Part shown: positions 55,344-64,000 of the stretch, in pieces
Layout of the letters: every line of letters begins with the position of its first letter
Position numbering within the stretch: the first letter of the stretch is position 1
Assembly (NCBI GenBank): GCA_016874235.1
Contig: VGUJ01000006.1
Location: 28,645-92,644 of the forward strand
Length of the DNA: 64,000 nucleotides
From: Gammaproteobacteria bacterium
GTDB lineage: Bacteria > Pseudomonadota > Gammaproteobacteria > Steroidobacterales > Steroidobacteraceae
Direction: 5' to 3'
Position numbers and translations under genes: made by a program
The notes under the pieces: generated by a model
Seen by the model: the letters and a program-made list of their open reading frames with translations, nothing else
The model's database searches: none
Told to the model about the DNA's origin: nothing

Positions 55344-57566
55344 ATGGCAGCGAATCCTCAAGACGACCTGATCAATGTCGAAGTGGACGGCGCACCCGTC
55401 AAGGCGCGCAAGGGCGCGATGATCATCCACGTCACGGATCAGCACGGCGCGTACGTGCCGCGCTTCTGTTACCACGACAAGCTGCCGGTCGCGGCGAATT
55501 GCCGTATGTGTCTCGTCGAGGTAGAAAAAGCGCCTAAGCCTCTGCCAGCCTGCGCCACGCCCGTGACCGAGGGCATGAAGATCTTCACCCGCTCCAAGGC
55601 GGCGATCGGCGCCCAAAAGGCGACGATGGAGTTCCTCCTCATCAATCACCCGCTCGATTGCCCGATCTGCGATCAGGGCGGGGAGTGCGAGCTGCAAGAT
55701 CTTGCGCTCGGATTCGGTCGGGACATTTCACGGTTCACCGAGCGTAAGCGTGTCGTCAAAGATAAAAACCTGGGGCCGCTCGTCTCAACGGACATGACGC
55801 GCTGCATCCATTGCACGCGCTGTGTACGGTTTGGTCAGGACATCGCCGGGATTCCGGAGCTCGGAACCACCGGCCGTGGCGAGAACATGGAAATCGGTAC
55901 GTGGATCGAGCGCAGCGTCGATCACGAGTTGTCGGGCAACATCATCGATCTGTGTCCCGTGGGGGCGCTGAACTCCAAGCCGTTCCGTTATCAAGGTCGG
56001 TCGTGGGAGATGACGCAGGTGCCGTTCATATCGCCGCACGACGGTATCGGTACGAATCTCTTCGGGCATGTGCTCCGTGGAAAATTGAAGCGCGTCGTGC
56101 CTCGTGCGAACGAAGACATCAACGAAACTTGGATCGCTGATCGTGATCGATTCAGCTACGAAGGCGTGTTGTCGCCGGATCGATTGACCAAGCCCATGCT
56201 GCGTGAAGGATCCACTTGGCGCGAAGTCGAGTGGGACGAAGCGTTGTCGGCGGCTGCGCGGGGCTTGCGGGCGGCGGGAGCCTCGACCGGGACATTGGTT
56301 CACCCCTCCTGCACGACCGAAGAAATGTATCTCAGTGCACGTCTGACTCGCGGGCTTGGATCAGCGAACATCGATCATCGATTCAGGACGCGGGACTTCC
56401 GTGATCGCGCTGCAGACTTGCTGCGTCCAACCCTGGGTATGCCCCTGACAGGCGTTGAGACCTTGTCCGGGGTGCTCGTCATTGGATCGAACCTTCGTTC
56501 AGAGCTGCCGCTGCTCGCGCATCGGCTGCGTAAGGCCGTCGTTCGAGCCAGAGCGAAAGTCGCAGTCGTCGATTCGCGTGCGCGTGAGTATCGATTTCCG
56601 ATCGAGACGCAGATCGCTCGACTCCCGTCGGAGTGGGTGCACGAGCTTGCGGGAATTCTCTCGGCGACTTGCGAGCTGACGGGTTCGCAACCCGGAGAGG
56701 CCTATGCGGGATTGCTCCGCAGTGTGACGCCCACGGACGCGCAGCGAACCGCGGCGCGAGCGCTGTGCAATGGAAACGCTCGTGCGGTGTGGCTCGGTGC
56801 CATGGCGCTTCGGCACCCTGCCGCAGTCGACCTTCGATCGATCGCCTGTGAGATTGCTCGACTCAGTGGAGCGACATGCGGATTGTTCGCCGAGGGTGGG
56901 AATGCGGCAGGGGCTTGGCTCGCCGGAGCGGTCCCGCATCGTCAGCCGGGCGGGGTCGCGGTCACCGACTCTTCCGGGCTCGATGTGCGCGGCATGCTGG
57001 AGATGCCGCAACGCGCCTATGTGTTGGTGGGTGCGATCGAACCCTCTGCCGACATGGCCGATCCCGCGCTTGCCACGAGAGCTTTCGAGTCTGCAGCCTG
57101 TGTGGTGGCCGTCACCCCCTTCGTCACCGACGAGATCAAAAAACTCGCTCACGTGTTGTTGCCCATGGGCAGCTTTGCTGAAACCTCGGGGACTTATGTG
57201 AATCTCGAGGGTCGCTGGCAAAGTCAGACCGGCGTATCGAAGCCGCCAGGGGAGGCTCGTCCGGGCTGGAAGATCCTCCGCGTCCTCGGGAATCAAACGG
57301 AGTTGTCGGGTTTCGACTATCAGAGCTCCGAAGAGGTGCGGGAAGAACTCGCGCGAGTCATCACTGAGCGTTCAGGTGCTGCGGCCACGTCGGTGCTCGC
57401 GACGGAGCACGTTCCGGCCATCGCAGCGATCGCCGGATCCGCCGATCTCGATTTGGGTTCGCTCGATGTGCCCATGTACGACATCGACGCGGTGTTGCGT
57501 CGGAGTCCGGCGCTTCAGCAGACAGCTATCGCGAAGGCGTCCAAATCGGAGAGGGCGGTGTCATGA
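55344..57566 (+). CDS. nuoG: NADH-quinone oxidoreductase subunit G
   Basis: This 740-residue 75-kDa subunit has an N-terminal 2Fe-2S ferredoxin domain ([25 protein letters not shown]) and the His/Cys-ligated 4Fe-4S region ([20 protein letters not shown]). A second cluster segment has [14 protein letters not shown]. The C-terminal molybdopterin-oxidoreductase-like domain (about residues 225-690) is more divergent, as usual for this subunit. It overlaps nuoH by 4 bases. Confidence 0.95.
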   Translation: MAANPQDDLINVEVDGAPVKARKGAMIIHVTDQHGAYVPRFCYHDKLPVAANCRMCLVEVEKAPKPLPACATPVTEGMKIFTRSKAAIGAQKATMEFLLINHPLDCPICDQGGECELQDLALGFGRDISRFTERKRVVKDKNLGPLVSTDMTRCIHCTRCVRFGQDIAGIPELGTTGRGENMEIGTWIERSVDHELSGNIIDLCPVGALNSKPFRYQGRSWEMTQVPFISPHDGIGTNLFGHVLRGKLKRVVPRANEDINETWIADRDRFSYEGVLSPDRLTKPMLREGSTWREVEWDEALSAAARGLRAAGASTGTLVHPSCTTEEMYLSARLTRGLGSANIDHRFRTRDFRDRAADLLRPTLGMPLTGVETLSGVLVIGSNLRSELPLLAHRLRKAVVRARAKVAVVDSRAREYRFPIETQIARLPSEWVHELAGILSATCELTGSQPGEAYAGLLRSVTPTDAQRTAARALCNGNARAVWLGAMALRHPAAVDLRSIACEIARLSGATCGLFAEGGNAAGAWLAGAVPHRQPGGVAVTDSSGLDVRGMLEMPQRAYVLVGAIEPSADMADPALATRAFESAACVVAVTPFVTDEIKKLAHVLLPMGSFAETSGTYVNLEGRWQSQTGVSKPPGEARPGWKILRVLGNQTELSGFDYQSSEEVREELARVITERSGAAATSVLATEHVPAIAAIAGSADLDLGSLDVPMYDIDAVLRRSPALQQTAIAKASKSERAVS

Positions 57567-58618
57567 CCGAATTCCTCGCGGTGTGGTCGTCGCTGCCTGA
57601 GTACCTTCGCGCCTCGGTCTGGATTCTCATCGTGACGGTGGCGGTCATCCTGTCTGTGGCTTTCACGATCCTTTGGGAACGTAAGGTCCTCGGCTGGATC
57701 CAGCTGCGAAAGGGGCCAAATCGGGTCGGCAGTATTTTTGGGCTCGTGCCCGGCATCTTTCAGCCTTTCGCCGATGTCATCAAATTGCTGCTCAAAGAAG
57801 TCGTCGTGCCGTCGGCCTCTAATAAATGGTTGTTCCGAGTGGCGCCGGCGATCACGCTGATTCCCGCCTTCGCCGCCTGGGCGGTAATGCCTCTTGATCC
57901 CAACCTCGTCATCGCGGACATCGACGCAGGGTTGCTGTACATCTTGTCTCTCACATCCGTCGGCGTGTACGGCGTCATCCTCGCCGGATGGGCGGCCAAC
58001 TCCAAATATGCCTTCCTCGGGGCCATGCGCTCTGCGGCGCAGGTTGTTGCGTATGAGATTGCCATGGGTTTCGCGCTCGTCGGCGTCGTCATGGCAGCAG
58101 GCACCTTGAACCTGGGCGATATCGTTCGCGCTCAGGAAGGCGGTGTCGGCAATTGGTTCTTCGTTTGGCTCTTTCCGCTGTTCGTCGTGTACGTGATCGC
58201 CGGTGTCGCCGAGACGAATCGTGCGCCCTTCGACGTCGCAGAGGGCGAGTCGGAGATCGTAGCCGGCTTCCACGTCGAGTACTCGGGGATCGCGTTCGCG
58301 CTCTTCTTCCTGGCGGAATACGCCAACATGATATTGATATCCGCGCTGACCGCTGTGTTTTTCCTTGGGGGTTGGTTGAGCCCTTTCGACGGCCTCTTGG
58401 CCGCGGGTCACCCGCTGGCGGCGCCTGGATTTCATTGGTTATTCTTGAAACTGTTCTTTTTCCTCACGTGCTTCATGTGGTACCGCGCCACATTTCCACG
58501 GTATCGCTATGACCAAATCATGCGGCTCGGCTGGAAGATTCTGATTCCCGTAACGCTGGTGTGGATTACGGTGGAAGGATTCATGGTCTGGTTCGGCGTT
58601 GGACCCTGGAGTCGCTGA
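57563..58618 (+). CDS. nuoH: NADH-quinone oxidoreductase subunit H
   Basis: This 351-residue ND1-type membrane subunit has about eight helices. [18 protein letters not shown] and [27 protein letters not shown] are the conserved quinone-site loops. It starts within the nuoG stop and ends 1 base before nuoI. Confidence 0.97.
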   Translation: MTEFLAVWSSLPEYLRASVWILIVTVAVILSVAFTILWERKVLGWIQLRKGPNRVGSIFGLVPGIFQPFADVIKLLLKEVVVPSASNKWLFRVAPAITLIPAFAAWAVMPLDPNLVIADIDAGLLYILSLTSVGVYGVILAGWAANSKYAFLGAMRSAAQVVAYEIAMGFALVGVVMAAGTLNLGDIVRAQEGGVGNWFFVWLFPLFVVYVIAGVAETNRAPFDVAEGESEIVAGFHVEYSGIAFALFFLAEYANMILISALTAVFFLGGWLSPFDGLLAAGHPLAAPGFHWLFLKLFFFLTCFMWYRATFPRYRYDQIMRLGWKILIPVTLVWITVEGFMVWFGVGPWSR

Positions 58619-58619
58619 C

Positions 58620-59105
58620 ATGGCACTACGCAGCATCGCCAAAACGTTTTTGCTCACCGAACTGCTCGCGGGTCTGTCGCTGACTGCGCGCACCTTGTTT
58701 CGAAAGAAAGTTACGGTCAATTATCCTGAAGAGAAGACGCCGCAGTCGCCTCGCTTTCGAGGTCTGCACGCCTTGCGTCGTTATGCCAACGGCGAAGAAC
58801 GATGCATCGCATGCAAGTTGTGCGAGGCCGTGTGTCCGGCGCTCGCGATCACCATCGAATCGGATGTTGCCGCCGACGGAACTCGACGGACCACTCGCTA
58901 CGACATCGATCTATTCAAGTGCATTTATTGTGGCTTTTGTGAGGAGGCCTGCCCGGTCGATGCGATCGTCGAGACGCGGATCCATGAGTACCACATGGAA
59001 AATCGTGGCGAGAACATCATGACCAAGGACAAGCTGCTGGCCGTAGGGGATCGGTACGCTGCGCTCATAGACGCCGACAAAGCGGCCGACGCGCGTTACC
59101 GGTAA
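58620..59105 (+). CDS. nuoI: NADH-quinone oxidoreductase subunit I
   Basis: From the ATG at 58620 this is 161 residues. Two 4Fe-4S motifs are present: [16 protein letters not shown] (about 60-75) and [16 protein letters not shown] (about 100-115). The N-terminal amphipathic helix anchors it to the membrane arm (TYKY subunit). Confidence 0.97.
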   Translation: MALRSIAKTFLLTELLAGLSLTARTLFRKKVTVNYPEEKTPQSPRFRGLHALRRYANGEERCIACKLCEAVCPALAITIESDVAADGTRRTTRYDIDLFKCIYCGFCEEACPVDAIVETRIHEYHMENRGENIMTKDKLLAVGDRYAALIDADKAADARYR

Positions 59106-59132
59106 GCACGACGAGACAGGGGAGGAATTCGG

Positions 59133-59747
59133 GTGTTCGTTGAGCTGCTCTTCTACGGTTTTTCGGCAATCCTGCTCGCTGCGGCACTCGGCGTGATCAT
59201 CAGTCGCAACCCGGTTTATTCCGCTCTGAGTCTCGTGTTGGCCTTCTTCACGAGCGCGGCGCTGTGGCTGCTGATTGAAGCGGAGTTTCTCGCCATCGTG
59301 CTGGTGCTCGTTTACGTCGGAGCGGTGATGGTGTTGTTCCTCTTCGTCGTGATGATGCTCGACATCAACATCGAAGAGGTCAAACAAGGATTTACTCGCT
59401 ACGCATGGCTGGGATGGATCGTCTCGCTCATCGTGATCGCTCAAATGATTGCGGTGTTCTACGCCAAGGACTTCGGGATCGACGCGACGATCGGACCGGT
59501 ACGCAATCCGGTCGACCACAGCAATACGCGCGAGCTGGGTGACGTGTTGTACACGCAGTACGTCTATCCATTCGAGCTCGCCGCCGTACTGTTGTTGGTC
59601 GCCATCGTTGCCGCGATCTCGCTGACGATGCGGCGTCGGCCAGGTCTCAAGCCGCAGGATGTCGCGAAACAGGTTGCGGTTCGCCGTGAAGACCGTGTTC
59701 GTCTCATCAAGGATGTATCCCGCGAAGGCGGGGAGGATCCGCGATGA
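59133..59747 (+). CDS. nuoJ: NADH-quinone oxidoreductase subunit J
   Basis: This 204-residue ND6-type subunit starts at a GTG after GGGGAGGAATTC. It has five membrane helices; [16 protein letters not shown] and [19 protein letters not shown] are characteristic. The C-terminal 35 residues are charged and cytoplasmic. It overlaps nuoK by 4 bases. Confidence 0.96.
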   Translation: MFVELLFYGFSAILLAAALGVIISRNPVYSALSLVLAFFTSAALWLLIEAEFLAIVLVLVYVGAVMVLFLFVVMMLDINIEEVKQGFTRYAWLGWIVSLIVIAQMIAVFYAKDFGIDATIGPVRNPVDHSNTRELGDVLYTQYVYPFELAAVLLLVAIVAAISLTMRRRPGLKPQDVAKQVAVRREDRVRLIKDVSREGGEDPR

Positions 59748-60049
59748 TCACGCTGCAGCACATGCTGACGCTCTCCGGTATTTTGTTCGCGTTATCGGTA
59801 GCCGGCATCTTTCTCAACCGCAAGAACGTGATTCTCCTGCTGATGTGCATCGAGCTGATGTTGCTTGCGGTGAACTTCAGCTTCGTATCCTTCTCGCGTT
59901 TTCTCGGCGATCTCGACGGACAGGTCTTTGTGTTTTTCGTGCTGACTGTCGCCGCAGCCGAGTCGGCGATCGGACTCGCCATCCTCGTGGTGCTTTTCCG
60001 CGAACGTCGCAGCATCAATGTCGAAGATCTCGACACTATGAAGGGATGA
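59744..60049 (+). CDS. nuoK: NADH-quinone oxidoreductase subunit K
   Basis: This 101-residue ND4L-type protein has three helices, with the conserved Glu in [14 protein letters not shown] and a second in [14 protein letters not shown]. Standard size; it directly precedes nuoL. Confidence 0.97.
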   Translation: MITLQHMLTLSGILFALSVAGIFLNRKNVILLLMCIELMLLAVNFSFVSFSRFLGDLDGQVFVFFVLTVAAAESAIGLAILVVLFRERRSINVEDLDTMKG

Positions 60050-60056
60050 GCACGAA

Positions 60057-62093
60057 ATGGGCGACTTGAGCGCCTCTGTTGTGTCGATGGATCCGCGGAT
60101 GCTGCTCGCGATCCCGCTGCTGCCGCTGGCGGCGGCCATCGTCGCGGGACTCTTCGGCCGGCTCATCGGCCGCACGGCCGCGCATGTCATCACCGTTGCC
60201 GCTGTCGGCGCGAGCTTTGTGTTTTCGGCGCGAGTGGCTTGGCAGCTCGTGACGGGTGAGGTCGGGGCATTTAATGAGTCGGTGTACACCTGGCTCGTCA
60301 GTGACGGCATTCGGATGGAGGTTGGTTTTCTCGTCGACCATTTGTCTGTGCTGATGATGTGCGTGGTGACGTTCGTGTCTTTCTGTGTACACGTCTACAC
60401 CATCGGCTACATGCACGACGATCCGGGCTATCAACGGTTCTTCTCATACATTTCGTTATTCACCTTCGCGATGCTGATGCTCGTGATGTCGAATAACTTC
60501 ATGCAGCTTTTCTTTGGTTGGGAAGCCGTGGGTGTCGTTTCTTATCTGCTCATTGGCTTCTGGTACACGAAGCCGAGCGCGATCTTTGCGAATCTCAAAG
60601 CGTTCTTGGTCAATCGCGTGGGCGACTTCGGGTTTGTTTTGGGTATTGCGGCGATCGCTTACTACACCGGATCTCTCGATTATCGCGATGCGTTCGCGGC
60701 AGCGCCGGCGCTGGCGGACGTTAGCTATGCACTGACGGACACTTGGACGGTGTCGGCGATGACGCTCATCTGTGTCTTGTTGTTCGTCGGCGCGATGGGT
60801 AAGTCGGCGCAGGTGCCGCTGCATGTCTGGTTGCCTGATTCGATGGAAGGCCCCACACCGATCTCGGCGTTGATTCACGCCGCGACGATGGTGACGGCCG
60901 GCATCTTCATGGTCGCGCGGTTCTCTCCGCTCTTCGAGCAGTCTGAGGCGGCGCTGTCGTTCGTGCTCGTCGTAGGTGCGACGACGGCGCTTTTCATGGG
61001 CTTCCTCGGGATCGTCAATAACGATATCAAGCGAGTCGTCGCCTACTCGACGCTCTCGCAGCTTGGGTACATGACCGTTGCGCTCGGGGCGTCCGCCTAC
61101 GGCGCCGCCATCTTCCACCTCATGACTCACGCGTTCTTCAAGGCGCTCTTGTTCTTGGCGGCAGGGTCGGTGATCATCGGTATGCATCACGAGCAGGACA
61201 TACGCAAAATGGGTGGGCTCGCCAAGGTGATGCCGATTACAGCGGCGACGTGCTGGATCGGGGCGTTAGCACTGATCGGTACGCCCTTCCTATCGGGGTT
61301 CTACTCCAAAGATTTCATCATCGAGGCCGCTCACGAATCGAACCGTTGGGGTGCGACCTACGCCTATTGGTGCGTGTTGCTTGGCGTATTCGTCACAGCC
61401 CTCTACACGTTCCGCATGGTCTTCATGACCTTCCATGGTGAGCCGCGATGGGGGCAGGGGCATCACGACTCTGATCATCACGCGCAGGATGAGCACGGTC
61501 ATGGGCATGGTGCCGGGACGCCGCACGAGAGTCCATGGGTGGTGACGGTGCCGCTCATCCTTCTTGCAATTCCCTCACTCGCGATCGGTTACCTCACGGT
61601 ACAGCCCGTCCTCTTTGGTGGGTACTTCGGTGAGGCGATTCAGGTCCTCCCGACCAACGACGTCTTGCGCGAACTCGCCACACATTTCCATGACCCGGCT
61701 TCCTTTGCACTCGAGGCGGTCAAGCATCCGCCGCTTTGGTTAGCGCTCGCGGGCGTCGGTGCTGCATGGTTCCTGTTCTTGAGAAGTCCGGCCACGGCGG
61801 ATCGATTGTCTTCGCTCTTTGCGCCGTTACGCCCCGCGCTCGACAACAAGTACTACTTCGACTGGTTTAACGAAAGGGCGCTGGCGGCAGGCAGTCGCGG
61901 GATCGGCCGGCTGTTTTGGAAGGCGGGTGATCAGGCGGTGATCGATGGCGCCTTGGTCAATGGTTCCGCGCAGCTGGTCGGGTCGATCGCGAGGGTCACC
62001 CGTCGAGTGCAGACCGGTTATCTCTACTCTTACGCATTCTGGATGATGATCGGGTTGGCTGCGCTGCTCGCGTGGTTCCTGTCCAGCGCCTGA
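60057..62093 (+). CDS. nuoL: NADH-quinone oxidoreductase subunit L
   Basis: This 678-residue antiporter-like subunit (ND5) has about 16 helices. FFGWEAVGVVSYLLIGFW, the discontinuous-helix region WLPDSMEGPTPISALIHAATMV and AFFKALLFLAAGS are typical. A His/Asp-rich loop lies at about residues 469-490 (HHDSDHHAQDEHGHGHG). A long lateral helix is expected at the C-terminus. Confidence 0.97.
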   Translation: MGDLSASVVSMDPRMLLAIPLLPLAAAIVAGLFGRLIGRTAAHVITVAAVGASFVFSARVAWQLVTGEVGAFNESVYTWLVSDGIRMEVGFLVDHLSVLMMCVVTFVSFCVHVYTIGYMHDDPGYQRFFSYISLFTFAMLMLVMSNNFMQLFFGWEAVGVVSYLLIGFWYTKPSAIFANLKAFLVNRVGDFGFVLGIAAIAYYTGSLDYRDAFAAAPALADVSYALTDTWTVSAMTLICVLLFVGAMGKSAQVPLHVWLPDSMEGPTPISALIHAATMVTAGIFMVARFSPLFEQSEAALSFVLVVGATTALFMGFLGIVNNDIKRVVAYSTLSQLGYMTVALGASAYGAAIFHLMTHAFFKALLFLAAGSVIIGMHHEQDIRKMGGLAKVMPITAATCWIGALALIGTPFLSGFYSKDFIIEAAHESNRWGATYAYWCVLLGVFVTALYTFRMVFMTFHGEPRWGQGHHDSDHHAQDEHGHGHGAGTPHESPWVVTVPLILLAIPSLAIGYLTVQPVLFGGYFGEAIQVLPTNDVLRELATHFHDPASFALEAVKHPPLWLALAGVGAAWFLFLRSPATADRLSSLFAPLRPALDNKYYFDWFNERALAAGSRGIGRLFWKAGDQAVIDGALVNGSAQLVGSIARVTRRVQTGYLYSYAFWMMIGLAALLAWFLSSA

Positions 62094-62111
62094 CCGTCGA
62101 CGAGACTCACC

Positions 62112-63623
62112 ATGCCGGCAGCATTGCTCTCAATACTCATTTGGCTTCCGATCGTCGGTGGTATCGCTGTACTCGTGCTGGGTGATCGGCGGGTTGCTTT
62201 GGCCCGATGGGTCGCGCTTGCCACGGCCTTGGCGACGCTCGCGCTCTCGATCCCGCTCTACTTGGGCTTTGATCCCACGACCGCGGCCTTCCAGTTCGTC
62301 GAGCAGTTCCCCTGGATTCCGGCATTCAACGCGACTTACTACCTTGGGGTCGATGGCATCTCGTTGCCGCTCGTCCTGCTGACGACGTTTGTGACGGTAC
62401 CGGTGGTGATCGCGGGTTGGACCGTGATCACCGAGCGCCCAGCGCAATATTTTGCCGCTCTTTTGATATTGGAAGGGCTGATGGTCGGCGTGTTCTCGGC
62501 ACTCGATGCGCTGCTGTTCTATTTCTTCTGGGAAGCGATGCTGATCCCGATGTTTCTCATCATCGGCATTTGGGGGGGGCCTCGCCGGGTCTATGCGACC
62601 ATCAAGTTTTTTCTCTTTACCTTCCTTGGGTCTGTGTTGATGCTGGTCGCGCTGATCTACATGTATTTGCAGGCCGGTAGCTACGACATTGTCGCCCTGC
62701 AGGATCTTCCGCTCGGCTCCAACGAGCAGTTCTGGATCTTCCTCGCGTTCTTTGCGGCGTTCGCGGTCAAGATTCCAATGTTCCCCGTGCACACGTGGTT
62801 ACCCGATGCTCACGTCGAGGCGCCGACCGGAGGGTCGGTCGTGCTGGCGGCGATTATGTTGAAGATGGGCGGCTACGGCCTCTTACGGTTTGCCTTGCCC
62901 ATCGCGCCCGATGCGGCCCGCGAACTCGATATGCTCATCATCGTACTGTCACTGGTCGCTGTGGTGTACATCGGCTTTGTCGCGCTCGTACAGACCGACA
63001 TGAAAAAGCTGATCGCGTATTCCTCGATCGCTCATATGGGATTCGTGACGCTCGGTTGCTTTCTCGTCTTCGATATCGAAGGCAAGACCGGATCGTTAGC
63101 GGGGGCGGGGATGGGCATCGATGGCGCGATGGTTCAGATGGTGTCTCACGGTCTGATTTCAGCGGCGATGTTTCTGTGTGTCGGCGTGATGTACGACCGC
63201 GTTCATAGCCGGGAGATAAGCGCCTACGGCGGCGTCATCAATCGCATGCCGATCTTCGGCGCGTTCATGGTGCTTTTTGCGATGGCTAACGCGGGTCTCC
63301 CCGGCACGTCCGGCTTCGTGGGCGAGTTTCTCGTCATCATCGCAAGCTTCAAAGCGAACTTCTGGTACGCCTTTCTGGCGGCGACGACGCTCATTCTGGG
63401 TGCGGCCTATACGCTCTGGCTCGTTAAGCGCGTGATCTTTGGGCCAGTGGGTAACGATCATGTTGCCGCGCTCGAGGATCTCAATTCTCGTGAGTTTTTG
63501 GTGCTCGCCGTACTCGCGGTGGGTGTATTGTTGCTCGGAATCTGGCCCGCGCCGCTGCTTGAGGTCATGCAGCCGTCCGTTCAGCATCTCGTCGAGCAGA
63601 TCGTCATCAGCAAGTTGCCCTGA
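62112..63623 (+). CDS. nuoM: NADH-quinone oxidoreductase subunit M
   Basis: This 503-residue ND4-type antiporter-like subunit has about 14 helices. Signature segments are FYFFWEAMLIPMFLIIGIWG, FPVHTWLPDAHVEAPTGGSV and YSSIAHMGFVTLG. Normal length; nuoN follows with a single base between. Confidence 0.97.
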   Translation: MPAALLSILIWLPIVGGIAVLVLGDRRVALARWVALATALATLALSIPLYLGFDPTTAAFQFVEQFPWIPAFNATYYLGVDGISLPLVLLTTFVTVPVVIAGWTVITERPAQYFAALLILEGLMVGVFSALDALLFYFFWEAMLIPMFLIIGIWGGPRRVYATIKFFLFTFLGSVLMLVALIYMYLQAGSYDIVALQDLPLGSNEQFWIFLAFFAAFAVKIPMFPVHTWLPDAHVEAPTGGSVVLAAIMLKMGGYGLLRFALPIAPDAARELDMLIIVLSLVAVVYIGFVALVQTDMKKLIAYSSIAHMGFVTLGCFLVFDIEGKTGSLAGAGMGIDGAMVQMVSHGLISAAMFLCVGVMYDRVHSREISAYGGVINRMPIFGAFMVLFAMANAGLPGTSGFVGEFLVIIASFKANFWYAFLAATTLILGAAYTLWLVKRVIFGPVGNDHVAALEDLNSREFLVLAVLAVGVLLLGIWPAPLLEVMQPSVQHLVEQIVISKLP

Positions 63624-63624
63624 C

Positions 63625-64000
63625 ATGACCCATACCCTGACACTCGCTTCGATCATGCCGGCCTTGCCCGAGATCTATTTCACGGCGGCGATCTGCCTCG
63701 TATTACTAGTGGATGTGTTTACGGGTGCGGCAGCGCGTCGAATCACCCCGACGCTGACCTTGCTCGTGATCGCCGTCGGCGCAGCATTGACGTTGGGTTA
63801 TGCCCAAGTTCAAGGCACGACTGAGATTTTCTCGGGCATGTATCTCGCGGATCCGCTCGCGACGGTACTCAAGCTTTTCACGATGCTCTTCGTGGCCGTC
63901 GCGTTGCTCTATTCGCGACATTATCTCGATGCGCGGGGCATCCTCAAAGGTGAGTACTACGTGCTCGCGCTCACCGCGATGCTCGGAATTTTCGTCATCA
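63625..64000 (+). CDS. nuoN: NADH-quinone oxidoreductase subunit N, N-terminal part (cut by right edge)
   Basis: The ATG at 63625 opens a frame that runs to the window end (125 codons). MTHTLTLASIMPALPEIYFTAA and YLADPLATVLKLF, with four hydrophobic helices, match the start of NuoN (ND2). It completes the 14-gene nuo order in the same strand. Confidence 0.92.
   Translation, partial: MTHTLTLASIMPALPEIYFTAAICLVLLVDVFTGAAARRITPTLTLLVIAVGAALTLGYAQVQGTTEIFSGMYLADPLATVLKLFTMLFVAVALLYSRHYLDARGILKGEYYVLALTAMLGIFVI

Overview
This window is a gene-dense, high-GC chromosomal segment that looks gammaproteobacterial. The evidence is the tmRNA tag ANDDNYALAA (the tag known from Pseudomonas), a standalone bamE next to fur, the recN/nadK, hrcA-grpE-dnaK-dnaJ-dapB-carAB-greA and ftsH-folP-glmM-tpiA-secG-tRNA-Leu-nuoA-N gene orders, and Orn, PpsR and a YqiB-like DUF1249 protein. 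The hrcA placement and the NuoC insert recall Xanthomonadales-like lineages. I cannot name the genus. I see no insertion sequence, phage, integron or CRISPR array. No stretch longer than 300 bases lacks a gene; the longest leader is the roughly 230-base dapB-carA interval.

Layout: (1) 1-12.5 kb holds the end of dnaX, then ybaB-recR, rsgA, orn, a PLP dehydratase, the divergent ppsA/ppsR pair, a DUF1249 gene, the tail-specific protease prc, an M28 peptidase lipoprotein and two small membrane proteins. (2) 12.5-23.1 kb is the accessory part: a Gfo/Idh oxidoreductase, an N-carbamoylputrescine amidase, a CobW-type GTPase, a glycerate 2-kinase, and a compact coenzyme F420 cluster (npdG, cofE, cofD and one gene encoding a CofC-CofG-CofH triple fusion). 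A luciferase-like (LLM) oxidoreductase, the probable F420 user, converges on it. Many of these genes overlap by 4 bases or are separated by only a few. (3) 23.2-28.4 kb is a mixed set: a TerB/DUF697 protein, an orphan NarL-type regulator, an orphan ModA, an LD-carboxypeptidase, a DUF2889 protein and a nitroreductase. (4) 28.4-33.7 kb has ssrA (tmRNA) and smpB together, the ratA/rnfH pair, bamE, fur, recN and nadK. (5) 33.8-47 kb carries the heat-shock operon with sigma-32-like promoters, dapB, carAB, greA, yhbY and ftsH. (6) 47-64 kb runs folP, glmM, tpiA, secG, tRNA-Leu(GAG) and a complete-order nuo operon for respiratory complex I; nuoN is cut by the right edge.

Most of the window is conserved housekeeping sequence. 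The notable part is the F420 cluster. In a gammaproteobacterium the deazaflavin cofactor is uncommon. Here the guanylyltransferase is fused to both FO-synthase halves, CofE lacks the FbiB-type reductase domain, and a glycerate kinase gene is joined to the cluster. Together these suggest, as inference only, a phosphoglycerate-derived F420 variant.
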